From positions 8,495,001 to 8,559,000 of the forward strand of contig JALJCS010000029.1 of the NCBI GenBank assembly GCA_023055355.1: a DNA stretch of 64,000 nucleotides, read 5' to 3'. The DNA is from Agelaius tricolor. Lineage: Eukaryota > Chordata > Aves > Passeriformes > Icteridae. Shown here in pieces: positions 47,901-62,900 of the stretch. Both the position numbers and the translations under genes were made by a program. Under the pieces are notes generated by a model. The model had not been told where the DNA came from. It did not search any database and worked only from the letters and a program-made list of their open reading frames with translations. Position 1 is the stretch's first letter, and each line of letters starts with the position of its first letter.

Positions 47901-50900
47901 ACCACGAATCAAACACGTTTGCAGGAGAGCAGCTGTCGCGCTGGGCCGCAAGCGAGCGGTGTTTCCTGATGACATGCCCACTCTGAGTGCCTTACCATGG
48001 GAAGAGCGGGAGAAGATACTGTCTTCCATGGGGAATGATGGTGAGTTAGGATTTCTGGTTTTCATCTGCGGGCCCATACAAAGTCAGCTTCTGGTGACTG
48101 CTTTAAATGAGGACTTCAAGTGATTAACAAGGGAAAGTACGTTAAAGAGCTCTGGGCTCTCTATTACAGTGCCACTCAAACAGGGTTAATCCTTTAAGCT
48201 ATCGGGAATTGTGTTAAATGTGTGCGTTTTGCACCAAACCTGTGTTCTGCCAAGGGGCGTGTGTGCATATACATGTGTATGCACACAATCTCATGTGGCT
48301 CTGCAGATGAACTTAGGCTTCATGGGCTAAATTAGACACTCCTGAATTATTCTTTGACATCAGAAAATTCACATTAGAAATGTTCTTTTGGTAGATAAAT
48401 CATCGATAGCTGGCTCAGAAGAGGCTGAACCTGTTGCTCCACCCATCAAGCCCATTAAGCCGGTCACCAGAAACAAGGCCCAGCAAGAGCCTCCGGTGAA
48501 GAAGGGCCGGCGCTCCAGGCGCTGTGGGCAGTGTTCAGGCTGCCAGGTTCCAGAGGACTGTGGGGTCTGCACTAACTGTCTAGACAAACCCAAGTTTGGT
48601 GGGCGCAATATAAAGAAGCAGTGCTGCAAGTAAGTGTGTCTGAGAAGCTGTTGAGCTAATCCCTGCTCTGAGTGGGTGGGATAAGTGTACCCACGGTCTG
48701 GGCCAGGAGCAGCAGATTTGCACTGTGTCATGGGCTTGGACTGAGCTTGACCTGGTCTGAAGCTTGATCAAAGGAAGGGACTGTAAACAGTTTGAGAGTC
48801 AAGACCACAATTCAAGGTGCAGTAGTTATGAGCTCTTTCTCTGGAGTTCAATTCTAGTTTATTCTCCTCAGTTTGATGGGAGTGGCAGAGTATTGAGGAT
48901 TGCTCGGTGTAAGATCTGTGGCTTTTGTTAGGCAGCACAGGATTTTGCAAGGAAGGCAATATGCACATAAATACTTATCACTTATTCTCCTAGACTGCAT
49001 TCATGAAGAGCTTGTGTTTTCAAGCTGATTTTTATTTAGCTTATGTACACTTTGTATATCAAAGGGTTAGGGTTAGGGTCTCTGGATCCTAACCATGGAT
49101 CACAGGTGTGTCTGGATATCATTAAGAAATACCACTCCTCCATGATTTCTTCTGTCCTTTTTTATACATATCACTTAGACTGAACCTTTTTCTTTTTTAA
49201 TTGCGGTATTAAATTGATTTTACCAGACTAGATAAACTGTCTGAAAAGGCAGCAGCTAAAGTGGCACCAGTAGATTGTTGTGGTATAAAAGCTATTTATA
49301 AGCTTTGCTGTGAGAATTGCTGTGTGAGAACACTCTGCAGACTGGAAGGAGTCTTGCTCTCAGTAGTTTTGCCCAGGCTTTGGGCTGGGTTTCAGAGCCA
49401 TGGGCCCTGCTACAGGAATGGAGGCAGAAACAAAGCCTGGCCCAGTCTACAGAAGACATTTTATGCCAAGAATAAGACAAATAGAGAATAAAATTAAATA
49501 AAGTTAGCAAAAATTTTGGTCCCCTAACCCAGTCCCATGCTAAGAGTACTTGGTTTTGTCTGAACAAAAGTAGTGTATGTATTGATAATGTTCTTTTCAG
49601 TTTTTGATGTTGAGTATTTACAGACTGCCCTCTTGATGTCTGTATCTTTGTTCTGATTTCATGACATGTTGTTTCTTTTTAGAATGAGGAAATGTCAGAA
49701 TCTACAGTGGATGCCTTCAAAAGCTTATCTCCAGAAGCAAGCTAAAGGTAGGCTAAAAGACTTGCCTTGAGTATAGGACAAGACAGAAGTTGTTCTTTTC
49801 AGAGGTTTTGCTCTCTGTGCTGTTTTAGCTACACTGAGCTTATAAACATTATTCTGCTGGGAGCCAGCCTGCCTGCACTGTTGGTGGCAGGTGCAAGGGG
49901 CAGGAGAGATGTGAGTACTGACAGACATTGCACATGCCAGTGTCTTTCAGCACTGGCCGGGTGCTGGCTGGACTGGTTTGTTTCCTTCCTTTTGCTTCCT
50001 TTTCCTTCCTCACAAAGCCTGCTCTCTGCTCTGAATCTGTGTTACTGCAGGAAGGTGTTGCTTATTGCTGTTGCAGAATAGGGACCCTAAGTGCGAGAGA
50101 ACATAGATTGAAGTACAAACCAAGTTTATTTTTTGAGTACAGTTTTTTCTTTGGCATGACAGAATGACAAAGTTCTGAATCAAAGTGTCTGTATCCTTGT
50201 TTCAAGAGAGCAGAAAATCATTTGAAGTCACACTGTTTTTTTGTGTTGCTTTATCTGTGTTTCTTTTTCTTAGCTGCAAAAAAGAAAGAGAAGAAATCCA
50301 AGACAAATGAGAAGAAAGAAAGCCATTCTGGAAAAAACCAGTTGGACTCTGGACAGAAACAAACTCCTCAGGCTGTTGTACCAAGAGAAGACAATTCTGG
50401 GAAGAAGAGCAGTGAGCCTGCCCGTAAGCCTGTTGAGGAAAAGCATGAGGATGGGAATTCCTCCGTTCCTGTGTCAGAGCCCAAACAGGTCCCTGTGTCT
50501 GGTACCAGAAAGACTGGCAAGCAGATGTCCCAGCCAGTCCAGCTCCCTCCTCCTCAGCCACCAAGCTCAGGACCTTTGAAAAAAGAAGCACCTAAACCTA
50601 GCACTTCTGAGCCCAAGAAAAAGCAGACTCCCCAGCCAGAAATAGGTAAATGGGACTATTTATCCTCAATACGTTTGAGTCATGTTAAGTAACAATACTG
50701 CTAAAAGCTGGTGCATTTTAAACCCGATGAATGCTTTATGGTGTGTTGAAATCTCAGCAGATTATTTTGGAAATTTTGCTTAGAACTGGCTTCCTTTTTC
50801 TTGAGTCACAGTGTATGTTAGGGCAGGGAGAAAGATGGCTATCCTGGTTGGGACTCCTGAGTTGTATAGTCGTGGCAGTCTTGAAGTGTATTTTCAGAAT

Positions 50901-53900
50901 TGTTAAGTCTGTCAACTTCCCATTCTGAATGTGAAACCAGGAGGATGTAATCTTTTATACAAAAGTATAGTCCACTATTGTATGTAGTGCAGAGCAGTGT
51001 GAACAGTCACCAGCCAGGCAGCTCTGGGATTTCTGTGGCTTTGCACTCACAATGCTCCAGATTGTGTGCAGAGCAAACTCTTCTTCTAGTCTTGCCTCAA
51101 AGAAACTGCTCATAGCTGGGGAGGTGCAGCCACAGAAGAGGGTGGAAAAGTTCTAGTCTAAAACTCATCGCACATTACCCAGCTGATTTTTTTCCCTTTT
51201 CTTCTCTACAGGTGGCTGTTAGTTACTTGAAATACTCATAATTTTTCCCCCCCTTCCTAGGCACAGAACAAAGCAAACAGAAAAAAATTGCTCCCCGTCC
51301 AACTTTCCCTGTGAAACAGAAACCAAAAGAAAAGGTGAATACTGTTTTTTATACAGTCAGTAAAATCTCAAGCACCTGGAACTTCTGTCTGGAAAGTAGA
51401 ACCATCTTGCTTAAGCATTTGCAGATTTTTTTTATTTGGTTCTTAAAGATGTTAGGCTTTCCCTTGTGGCAGTATGTGGATAGCAAAAACCATGGCCTAT
51501 GCCTAAGATTCAGTTTAGATGTTACTTTGGTATCTAAGATTTGTGTGTTGGAGGGTGGAGGCTAGCTTTTCCCTAAAAAATGCAACTACTTTAGTCTCAG
51601 AAATAGCTCAATCATGGAAAAAAAGAATTGTCCTAAGTAAACCTGAAGGAGAAGTGAGTAGAGCCTGTTTATACCCAGAGTTGCCCCACTGCATCCAAAC
51701 ACCAACCCATGCTTTGATAAAAGAACAATGTGATGGTAAAGCACATGGAATTAGGAGTGAACTTGCATATGGAATGCTCTTAGGGAATGGTTTGTAGAAT
51801 GGTCATTTCCCTGCAGCTTTGTAATACTTGCTAATTTTGTGCTGGTTTGGGGGTTTGTCTGTAAATGATTTATGGTATTGGATGTAACTGCTGATTGAGT
51901 TCTAACGTCCAGAGTTGGGATTAATGCAGGCTCCTTTGCTTGACCAGGAAAAGCCCCCTCCTCTAAGCAAGCCAGAGAGCAGCACACTGAACTTGCTCAG
52001 CACTCTGACTAACGGCAGCAGTTCCAAGCAAAAGCCACCTACAGATGGAGTCCACAGAATCCGAGTGGATTTCAAGGTAGAGGACAAAATGTTTTAAGTA
52101 TTTGAATGTCCGCTGGCTTTCAGACACTGGAACTAGAGTCCCCTGAAAGTGCTGGCAATAACTGCTGAGTTTGTGTGTCTGGTACCTTTCGAAGGGAACC
52201 GCCAAAATAGGAGCCTCATGACAAGTCACTTGGTTGATTTTTAAAAGCTTGTTATGCCTTTTTTTTCTTATAATTAGAGTACTGGATGAAGAGACACTTA
52301 AAGCTTTAAAACCTTAACTGTCAATGTGTGAGGATGAGCAAGAATTTGAGGTTTATGAAGAATGATTCCATTAAGATGGAACTTTAAAACCTTACCACAA
52401 CTTGAGCCAACAAGATTTGGGGAAAATGTTAGTAACTTGTAATTCACAACGTTTGGGGTATATCTGGGGTTTTAAAATGATAATTCATGTACATTTTTGA
52501 ACAGTGTTGAAATAATAATAAAATATTTTCCTAATAATTTTTCAGTTCATCTATAAGTGTTGATACTGGAGATCATAGTGGGATCTCATAAGTGTTTTAT
52601 ACAAATATGGAGCTTTAATAAAGTATAATTCTTCTGAAATTTCACTTCTAGTAATACTTGTGCAATTGTGAAAAGCCTCGTCCTGTTCCTTAGGTTTGCT
52701 TTCCCTAGAAGGAAGGCTCTAGCATGCCACTGAGTGCTCTCGGCATGAACAGCGCCGAGGTGTGACTCTCCCAGAATACACTGTAAAGTAGACTGAGGTA
52801 GACATTGAAATTATATCAGTTTGAGGCATCTTAATCACAGGCCCCTGAACTGAACAGTGGCGGGAGCGTTTTGTAGTGATGTTGTGTTGCCTTGTTCTGC
52901 ATGGTGATGTGTCCTTTTGTACTTTCAGGAGGACTGTGAAGTGGAGAATGTTTGGGAGATGGGTGGGTTAGGCATCGTCACCTCGGTACCTATTACTCCC
53001 AGGGTGGTGTGTTTTCTCTGTGCCAGCAGTGGACATGTGGAGGTAAAGCATTGTGTTCTGCTGTTGATGACTTAATTACAGCACTGTATTGTTACAAAAA
53101 TAAATAAATAAAAATTATAATGACCTTAATCCAGAAGAAATCAAAATAATACCGGTAAATCTGTCCTTGCTAGAAATTGTCCCAAGATAATAAAGTGCAA
53201 GGTATTTAAAATCAGTTTGGGAACTCACATCTGATATAAAGCAAGAGTTTTTCTCTCTTTTAACTTGAAATAAAAAAGACTCCCCAATGGTGCTGACAGG
53301 TTTTAGACAGCCTTGACTTTTCCAGGTGTGTCCATACCTGCCAAGAGGTGTAAGCTGTTACAGAAACATAACTGGAAAGGTTCTGATGCTGCCTAAAGAG
53401 CTGGATTGAGATGTGTTAAATGCATTTCCAGGTTTAGCTAGGTGCCTTCTCGGCATCTTCAGACCAGCTGACCTGGGTGCTATTGCTCTGGGAGGGCCTG
53501 GGTTCTGATGAGTGGACAGGGGAAGAGGGGGTTAAGTTCTGGATGTGGACATCAATGCACTTGAGGTCCATGAAGGCCCTGTGGGCCATGGAGCCATCCC
53601 CTTCTTAGTCAGGGGCCCCCAGGGGACAAACGATTCCCACGTCCCCTGTGAGCCTGCAGTGTCTGTGCTCTGAGGATGATTGTTTTTCTGATATGACCAC
53701 TCTTGTACAGGATACAGAGAAACTAGAAGAGCTTTGTAATGGCGAAGTGGGCTGAGCGGAGGGAGAGAGACTCTCTTTGCTCTGCATGTCCCTGCTTCAT
53801 GCTCCAAGTGTGTCTTCTGGTGTATCTGGCTTGTAGTACAGGGAGGAAGTGAGGGAGGGAGATCCTGAAGAGCCCTATAGGCCTTTATCAATGCTCAAAG

Positions 53901-56900
53901 CACTTAGTTAACAGGTACCAGACTCCTGGTGGCTGTGAGGTGTCCAGTTGCTATTTAGATTACCTGAAATACAGAGTTTCCCTCCTAAAATCTTGTTCTG
54001 TCAGTTGTAAAGCAGAATTCAAAATAGTTCAGAGCACAAGCGGGCTGGTTTGGGAACTTGGAGCAGTTCCTGCTTTGCTAAAACCTGCCTCTCCCCCCTT
54101 GCAGTTTGTATATTGCCAGGTCTGCTGTGAGCCCTTCCACAAGTTCTGCCTGGAGGAGAGTGAGCGGCCCCAGGAGGATCAGCTGGAGAACTGGTGCTGC
54201 CGTCGCTGCAAGTTCTGCCACGTCTGTGGGAGACAGCACCAGGCCACCAAGGTACCCCCAAACTCTGGGAGACCCAGCAGCACCCCCACTGCTCCCAGGG
54301 CTCCTCTGGTCCAGAGGTTGGCCAGCAAGCATGTGCCAGGAGCAGAGCCTCTGTGCGCTGGGGAGGAGGCCTCTTGAGTTGCTCCATTGCAGCTTCCTTC
54401 TCATGACCTGAATGGGGGTCCAGTAAAAAATTTAAAAGTCCAGAATTTTGCATCCCTTTGCAGGGTGTCTGTACCAATGATTTTTTCCCTTATTCCTGTA
54501 GCAGTTGCTGGAGTGTAACAAGTGCCGAAACAGCTATCACCCTGAGTGCCTGGGCCCAAACTACCCAACAAAACCCACCAAGAAAAAGAAAGTTTGGGTA
54601 AGGGATTTTGATTTATTTTTTGGATAATTCATTTGTTGACTGACAGCAATGCCATGGAGCAGAGCTCTGCAGGTGATTTGCTCTGATGCAGTTCCTCATC
54701 TCTTCAAGGCAAGGTGCCTATTGCCTCAGAAGGTACATTTGGAAATACTGAGGTGGCTGGTTGATAAGATGTTCTGAGAAAGCAGAATTGTTAGAGAGAT
54801 TACCCCTTTTTTCAGTTGTAGTAAGTCATAAGATCACAGTAAGTTTTTTGGTCATAGTCCCATAACATGGAAGAAGGTCTTTAAAATGGAAGTGTTTGGT
54901 AACAAACCTGTTGATACCAGTATTGAGAGACAATTTGGAGTAATTTGCTAATTTGTGTCTTTCAAGCTTTTGTTCTAAGTGCCTGTAGTGTATTTGCTAA
55001 GACTTTGTGTATGTGTTTCCTTCTACAATGTACAGAGTTTAAAAACTGTTAAAATAGGACTGTATATTTTAGATCAGAAGAAATGCCACAACTACGTCTG
55101 TTTTAGGCGAGGGAAAGGTGATATTTTCTTTAGTGCAAATATGGAGGACAAAAAAACTATACTGTGATTTAGTTTAGTTTTTTTTCTTGTTGTATTATCA
55201 ACATCTTACCATGGAAGGAAGTGAGCTCAGTTTTCTTCAGTGAAAGTTTCAGCATTTAAAACTCCTTGTTCTGTTGGGTAACATCTCTGCACTCATGAAA
55301 TAATAAAAATTATGAAATGTGTGGAAAGCACAGAAACTGCTGGATAAAAGCAAGTAATTCTTGCCAAATGAATTCTTTTTCCAGATATGTACCAAATGTG
55401 TTCGCTGCAAGAGCTGTGGATCAACAACACCGGGCAAAGGATGGGATGCACAGTGGTCTCATGACTTCTCCCTGTGTCATGATTGTGCCAAACTCTTTGC
55501 TAAAGGTACATATGGTTGTGATTCTTTACAGCAGGAGCTTCCTCAGCTGCTTGGGTTCGAATCAGCCACTGTGAGTGGGCAGGGGGCTGGCAAGGCACCT
55601 GAGCTTGGCATGGTCCAGGCAGCAGTGCAGGCTGGTTGTGGTCGAGCCTGAAAGTGCACGTAACAGTTCAGACTTCTATAAGTTTTTGTTTGCAGGAAAC
55701 TTTTGTCCTCTCTGTGACAAATGCTACGATGATGATGACTACGAGAGCAAGATGATGCAGTGTGGGAAATGTGACCGCTGGGTCCACTCCAAGTGTGAAA
55801 ACCTGTCTGGTAAGGAAATGCTCGTCCCCTCAGTACTGAAGAACATGACGCAGTGATTAGACCAAAGCAATCAAGTCTTGGACCTTTCTATTAGAGTGCT
55901 ACTTTAACACACTCGCCTCTTGTGACCTACCTGAAAAATGCCTGTGGAGTAACAACAGATAAACCAGTGCTAATACCAATGATATCCTGAAAGCACAGGA
56001 TCCTCAAAGGCAGTGTCCCTCAATTAGCTGTACAAGCGGCTTTTGTTACATGAAAAGTCTCAGGCAGTAGGTGCAGGGCAGGGATTTTTTCCCTGTATCC
56101 TTCAGTAAAGCAATTCAGATGGTTATCCTATCTTCTTTTGTCTCCAGATGAAATGTATGAGATACTCTCCAACTTGCCCGAGAGCGTGGCATACACCTGC
56201 ATTAACTGTACAGAGCAGCATCCTGCAGAATGGCGTCTGGCACTGGAAAAGGAGCTGCAGATTTCCTTGAAGCAGGTTTTAACAGCCCTGTTGAATTCCA
56301 GAACCACCAGCCACTTACTGCGGTATCGACAGGTAAGCTGGAGCCTGTGCCCTGTTACTCTGGCATTCAGCTGAGTTGTTGAGGTGTTGCTGTGCTTCAT
56401 CCTGCAGAATTGTCTGCATCATACTTGGAACAGCATGTGCTGTGGTTTAGTTATATTTTTTCTTTCTTTTGATGATTCCTTTGGAAGCAGAGAAGTGGGT
56501 ATCTGTGATACAACTTGGAAGCTGAAAGAAAAATAGGGTAAAGTTCTTCAAGGAATAGGAGGATTTAGCCCTGTGATGATGAAGGTGCTTTTCTGACAAA
56601 AGAACAGGATCTTTGTCTTGAAATATACGCTCAGAAATAAGACTTCTGAGCAATGAGTTTGATCCTTTTGGTTGATGGTTCTGTCCTGCTGTGCACCTTG
56701 CAGGTCTCAGCAGAAAGCTGGTTAAGAGCTTTTCTTTGTTGCCCCTACATTTTGGACAGAAATTCAGGCCTCCTTTCTTTCACATTAGCAAGAGTCTTTG
56801 GACCAATAAATGGGTTTGGGAGGGTATAATCAGGAGCAGCTGCATTTCAATAGTTAACATCCCTCTGTCTTATTGCTGGTGTTCACAGGCAGCAAAACCG

Positions 56901-59900
56901 CCTGATTTGAATCCTGAGACAGAAGAGAGTATCCCATCCAGAAGCTCTCCTGAGGGTCCCGATCCTCCTGTCCTAACAGAAGTCAGTAAACAGGAGGAGC
57001 AGCAACCTCTGGATCTGGAAGGAGTGAAAAGAAAAATGGATCAAGGAAGTTACATTTCTGTGGTATGTCAAAGTTGTCGTGCTCCACTCTATTACTAGAC
57101 GCTCTGAATTGCTTTATCACATATGGTGTTCATAACTGAGCACCTTAAGCCTTTACTTTAGGAACAAGGAAGCAGGTTATTGTGCTGCTAAAAATAGTTC
57201 TGGCTGGCACCAGTTTATATTGGTCCAGACACAAGTAATTGACGCTTTTGTGGGGCTCTCTGTAGCCAGCAGTGACTTGGTCAGACCCCAGTTTGCTGTT
57301 AGTCAGACATTTATGTAAATAAGTGTTCAGGTAATCCTGAACATGAAAATTCTGACTGAAGGTCTGGCCAAATTGCCCTGATGCAGTTGGTTAGCTGGAA
57401 ATTAAGGATTCATGGGCAGAGGGGTGATCTCTTCCAGGGTCATTTACAAAAAATGCTAGTGTTGACCAAATAAATTCTCTTTGCATACACCAGCCTTTTC
57501 CTTTTTTTTTTTCCTAGAGAATTTGTAATCTTGAGGAGCACTGTATATTGCAAAGTGCTTGGCAAATGTTGTGGTGCCAGATTTTGACCAAATCCTCATG
57601 AGACAGCTAGTTTAGCGGATTTAAAACCAGTCAGCTGAAGTGAACGGCTGTGGGTGTAGCAGCTGTGCCAGCCAGTTTACAAATTTAGAGGTCTTCTTGC
57701 TTCATCACAGCCAAATTCCCTTTCTGCTTTTAAGTTGATGCTCTGGTTCAATCTTACAGTCATCTGAATGTTCACTTGAACATTGTCTTCAAAAATTAGT
57801 GGGTGGTATAGCTGGGCAAAAGACAATCCTGTTAATGTGAAGTTTTGTGGATTTCTTACAGTTGGATTTTAGTGATGACATCGTGAAGATAATTCAAGCA
57901 GCCATTAATGCCGATGGTGGGCAGCCAGAGATTAAGAAAGCCAACAGCATGGTCAAGTCCTTCTTTATTCGGGTGAGCTGGCCTACAGTTACTTTGAAAA
58001 AATCTGCTTGGTATCCTATCCCTGCTTGTTGATGTTGGAGTCTAAAGGGCCACCACATTTAGCCTTGCTTGGGTGTTTCCAGGAATAAAATAATACATTG
58101 TCAGAGTTGTTAATGTTAATGAAATGTTACTAGTTGTGCTTTTACAGTACATCTTGGCTGAACATCTTTGAAGTTTTTGATATGTTGTCTAACTTTTCTA
58201 ATGGGATGTTTTTTCCTTTAGCAAATGGAGCGTGTTTTTCCATGGTTCAGTGTAAAAAAGTCCAGATTTTGGGAGCCAAATAAAGTAACAAGCAAGTAAG
58301 TAATTGTTCTGTATCCAACTGCGACGCCCTGCCGTTTGCCAGCTGGCCAAGCAAAACGTATTGAAAGAGCCTGTTTGCGGGGTTGGAATTTCTGGTTTTC
58401 CTTTTTTTGTTTCCTTTTTTTTTTCCTAAGAAGTTTCGCAGTAATCCCATTCCCGTGTTTTGTACACACTTCTTTGTTTTAAGCAGAGTAAGCAAAATTC
58501 TTAATTAGAACTAGGTGTACTGTGTGTTGGCTTGTCAGTCCTGACCTTCCTTCCCTCTCCTTCTCGCATCCCCATTTGGGGTAGCCCTCCTGCATCTGTT
58601 ACCCTTCAAAGATGCAGACAGCCACATCACAACCCTTAGAATGTGACTGGTGGGGAACATATGTGGGCTGTAGGTGATTAATGGAGTTGTTGCTGGGGGG
58701 TGGATGTCAGCTAGGCAGGGCGCAGGAGCCTCGGTGCAGCCAGGTGTGACACTGACTCCTTGCTCCTCTCAGCAGTGGTATGTTGCCAAATGCGGTGCTG
58801 CCCCCATCGCTCGACCATAATTATGCTCAGTGGCAGGAGCGTGAAGAGAACAACCGCACTGAACAGCCCCCTCTGATGAAGAAAATCATTCCAGCTCCAA
58901 AACTCAGAGGGCCTGGAGAGCCAGATTCACCAACTCCTCTACATCCTCCTACACCTCCCATCTCTGGTAAGAGAACTGATGTCAGGACTGCCAATCCCAA
59001 ACCCAGAAGTACAGCTGTCTTGGAGACCTCTGTGACCTGAAATCATTCAGAGGCAGTAACATATGAGATGTTTCTGAGCCGAGCTTGGACCCAAGAATGC
59101 TTTTGCACCCATCTCTTTTCCCCCCAGAATGAAGGTTGTGCACAGGCTGACTTGTGCTTTGGTTTCCAAGCTGGCTATTGAAAACTCTTCTACTGTGTTC
59201 ACTTACTGACAATCTGTCCAGATGAATTTTTGCTGCCCTGAATTTCAATATTGTTCTCTCTTTTAACTCTTAAGGCTCTGACAGAAGCAGAGAGGATAGT
59301 CCTGAACTGAACCCACCTCCAGATGTGGAAGACAACAGGCAGTGTGCATTGTGCCTGAAATATGGTGATGATAGTGCTAACGTGAGTATCTGCCCCATTC
59401 CCATTTCTGGAGGAGTTCTGGATGGGTTTTGTGCGTTGTTGTGTCCCCAGGAACATCTGAAGAGAGCATTTCCTTCTGTTCTTTAGGATGCTGGACGTCT
59501 TCTCTATATTGGCCAAAATGAATGGACACATGTGAATTGTGCTTTGTGGTCAGCAGAAGTGTTTGAAGATGATGATGGTTCTCTGAAAAATGTGCACATG
59601 GCTGTTATCCGGGGAAAGCAGCTGGTGGGTACAAGCAAAGAACACTTTGTTAAACTTCATGCTGATTTGGAATCCAAGATGGGAGCCCAGCTAAAAGATG
59701 GCTCGTGTGTATTTGTTCTTCTCTGTCCTTTCCTTGCAATATTTTTTAACACTATATGGAGTAGAACTGACTGAAGATGTTTGGAAAGTTATTTTATCCT
59801 TGCTCAGTGCAGAAATATTATGGAGTGAAGCTTGCAAATGTGAGGACTGGATATGAAGCACAAGCAGGAAGGTCTGGGAAAGGCCTGGAAGAACCAGTCC

Positions 59901-62900
59901 ACAAATTAAAAAGTTGTTCCATGTGAGGAATAATTCTTCCTCTCGCCTCCTCCTCCATGTCTCTCGCTTGTCTGTGTGAGTCACTGTAGTGAAATGGAGC
60001 AGCAATGAAGCGGGAGATCAAGCATTACTCTAAACTTCTGTCTGTGCCAAAAAACCCCAACTGACAACAGCAATGGTGGTCTGGTTTTAGAAGAGATTAA
60101 TTTTTTGTATTTTTCTTTTTTGCTTCTGCAGAGGTGTGAGTTCTGCCAGAAGTCAGGCGCCACAGTAGGCTGCTGCCTCACTTCCTGCACCAGTAACTAT
60201 CATTTCATGTGCTCACGAGTCAAGAACTGTGTCTTTCTGGATGATAAGAAAGTTTATTGCCAGAGGCATCGTGACTTGATCAAAGGAGAGGTAAGATTCT
60301 TCTCTCACTCTCTGCCTCGCTCTCTGAAGGTGGGGTTAGCCTGTAACTATGAGCACTTTTTAGAAGTTTATGTTGAGTGTTGTGCTAACAAGGACTGGAC
60401 CTCATTGCTCTTAAAAAGAAGTCAGTAATACAAGTGGCCTGGGGAAGTTTGGCAAGTTTGGTGCTGTGTGGTAGTTCAAAAACCAAAAGACCAAAATAAC
60501 GTTCAAGTAGGACAAACTATGTAGCATGCATGTGGTGGTTCCTTTAATTAACAAGTAGTTTTGTTGGTTCTTGTTCCAGGTGGTTCCTGAGAATGGGTTT
60601 GAAGTTCTTAGGAGAGTTTTTGTGGACTTTGAAGGGATCAGTTTGAGAAGAAAATTTCTTAGTGGCTTGGAGCCAGAGAACATCCACATGATGATTGGTA
60701 TGATCTAGTCTCTGGATGCTTGATCCCCCTTTGGTGCTGGAATCTGGTTCACAGAACTGTTCCTCTCTCTGCTCAGGTTCAATGACAATAGACTGCTTAG
60801 GAATTCTGAATGACCTCTCAGACTGTGAAGATAAGTTGTTTCCCATCGGCTATCAGTGAGTATAAGCTGTTTCAAGACTCAATGTCTTTCAGTATATTTC
60901 ATGTCAAGCAAGCACTGAGGTAACCTATGGGAAAATTGGCTGTAGTTTTTCCTACACTGTTGAGGAATCTCTGATTAAGGGTGTGCAATGTGTTCTGCCA
61001 GGAGGGCTTTGGCCAATGTAGTTTTGAGAAACGGAGAATTTAAAGCAGAAATGAGGTTTACTCAGCTGTTGAGTAAATTGGTTTGTTTGAATTATCTTCC
61101 AGGTGCTCCAGGGTGTACTGGAGCACAACAGATGCCAGGAAGCGCTGTGTGTATACCTGCAAGATCATGGAGTGCCGACCTCCAGTCGTGGAACCTGACA
61201 TCAACAGCACTGTAGAGCATGATGATAACAGAACAATTGCCCATAGCCCAGTTCCCCTTACAGGTAATCTTTTAAGGACTTCATAGAAGTATATTCTCTG
61301 AATGGTTTTGCCATAGTGCATCTCTTAAAACAAATCTCTTAAATTTGGGCTAGAATCCAGTTCAGGTTTCCATGTTACAGCAGCTCAAGACTTTAAGCTC
61401 CTGGATATACTGCTTTGAGAACTTGAGCCAAACAAACACTGCTGCAGGGATGGTTTCTAGTCTACAACTCAGGGAATCTTCCAGTGATCTAAAACTTCAG
61501 ACTGTGTTTGGTCTGTGATACGGGGTTTATTCAATACAATGTTGAATATTGTGGTTCTGTGTTTCCAAATTACTTACTTGTATCCAAGGGTAAAGCTGTG
61601 AAAGATTTTTAAAATGTTTCTAGTCGTTGTCATTGTTAACATAGAGTCTTAAACTCTATAAATATATAGTGGAATTTCATGTGTAAGATGAGCAATTGCT
61701 ACAAATATTTGAAAATATTCTTACAAGAAGAAACCAGACATTATCTGATGTCAGATCTTTGACTTTGTGTTTATTTAACAAGTACTCTGATTCTCCAAGA
61801 GGAACATGATAGTAATATATACTTCATCAGATCGTAGCTTTTAGGGCTCAGTGATGGCTTATACTGTTGTTTCCTTTTATACAACAACAGAAATTCTACC
61901 GAAAGACACCCGAAATACACCTGAAATTGTAAACCCACCGTCACCAGATCGTCCCTTGCATTCTCAGACCTCTAGTTCCTGTTACTATCCAGTGGTCTCA
62001 AAGGGTCCCAGGATCAGGGTGCCGAGTTACCCCTCCGCACAGAGGTCTCCTGGCTCGCGGCCGTTACCCTCTGCAGGTATTTCTGCTGCTGCTGATTTTG
62101 ATTGAGGTTTATTGCGGTAATATTTTTGGTTTAGTTCCTGTCTTTTTTGGCTTCTTTTCAGAATGAGGTGTTCAGTTTACTGTTTCTAGAGAAAGCAGTG
62201 AAATGGCAATAGGTTGAGGAGGGGAAGTTCTAACAATACACAGTAGAGATGGCCTGCAGAGAAATGTACAACTAAAACAAACATTCTGTTGGGATGAAGA
62301 AGAGACAGGATTTGCACCACATAGTAGTAGTGAGCCCAAAACATTGTAGTATCAGTTAGGGACTTAATATCTCGGTATTTTTCCAGAGAGAATCAGAAAT
62401 CTGGTGTTGTAATTCAGCAGTTTCTGACTAGTGTTTTTTCTTTCAAACTGATGTTGAAAATTCACATCTAAAGTTGAGATACCAAACCCTAAAATACAAA
62501 CTTGCTGAATCCTGGTTGAAGGTATCAGGTTTTTAACATCTGTCTAAAGTATAAACACTGTGTGTTGGTGTTGTTTGGCTAAAAAGTTTTGCTGGGCTTT
62601 AATTTCTTGTGTTTTGTCTGAAGGAATTGGATGTGCATTCATTGTGAAGATTTAAGATCATCTGACAGTCTCTCTTGCCTTTGTTTCTCAGGAAGTCCTA
62701 CCCCAGTGACCCATGAAATAGTGACAGTGGGAGATCCTTTGCTGTCCTCGGGGCTGAAGAGCATTGGTTCTCGGAGACACAGCACCTCCTCTCTGTCACA
62801 GCAACAATCCAAACTCCGGATGATTTCCCCTACACGAGCTGGGAGCACTTACTCCAGGCACAGCGTGTCCTCAGTTTCCAGCATGGGGGCCTCTTCGGAA

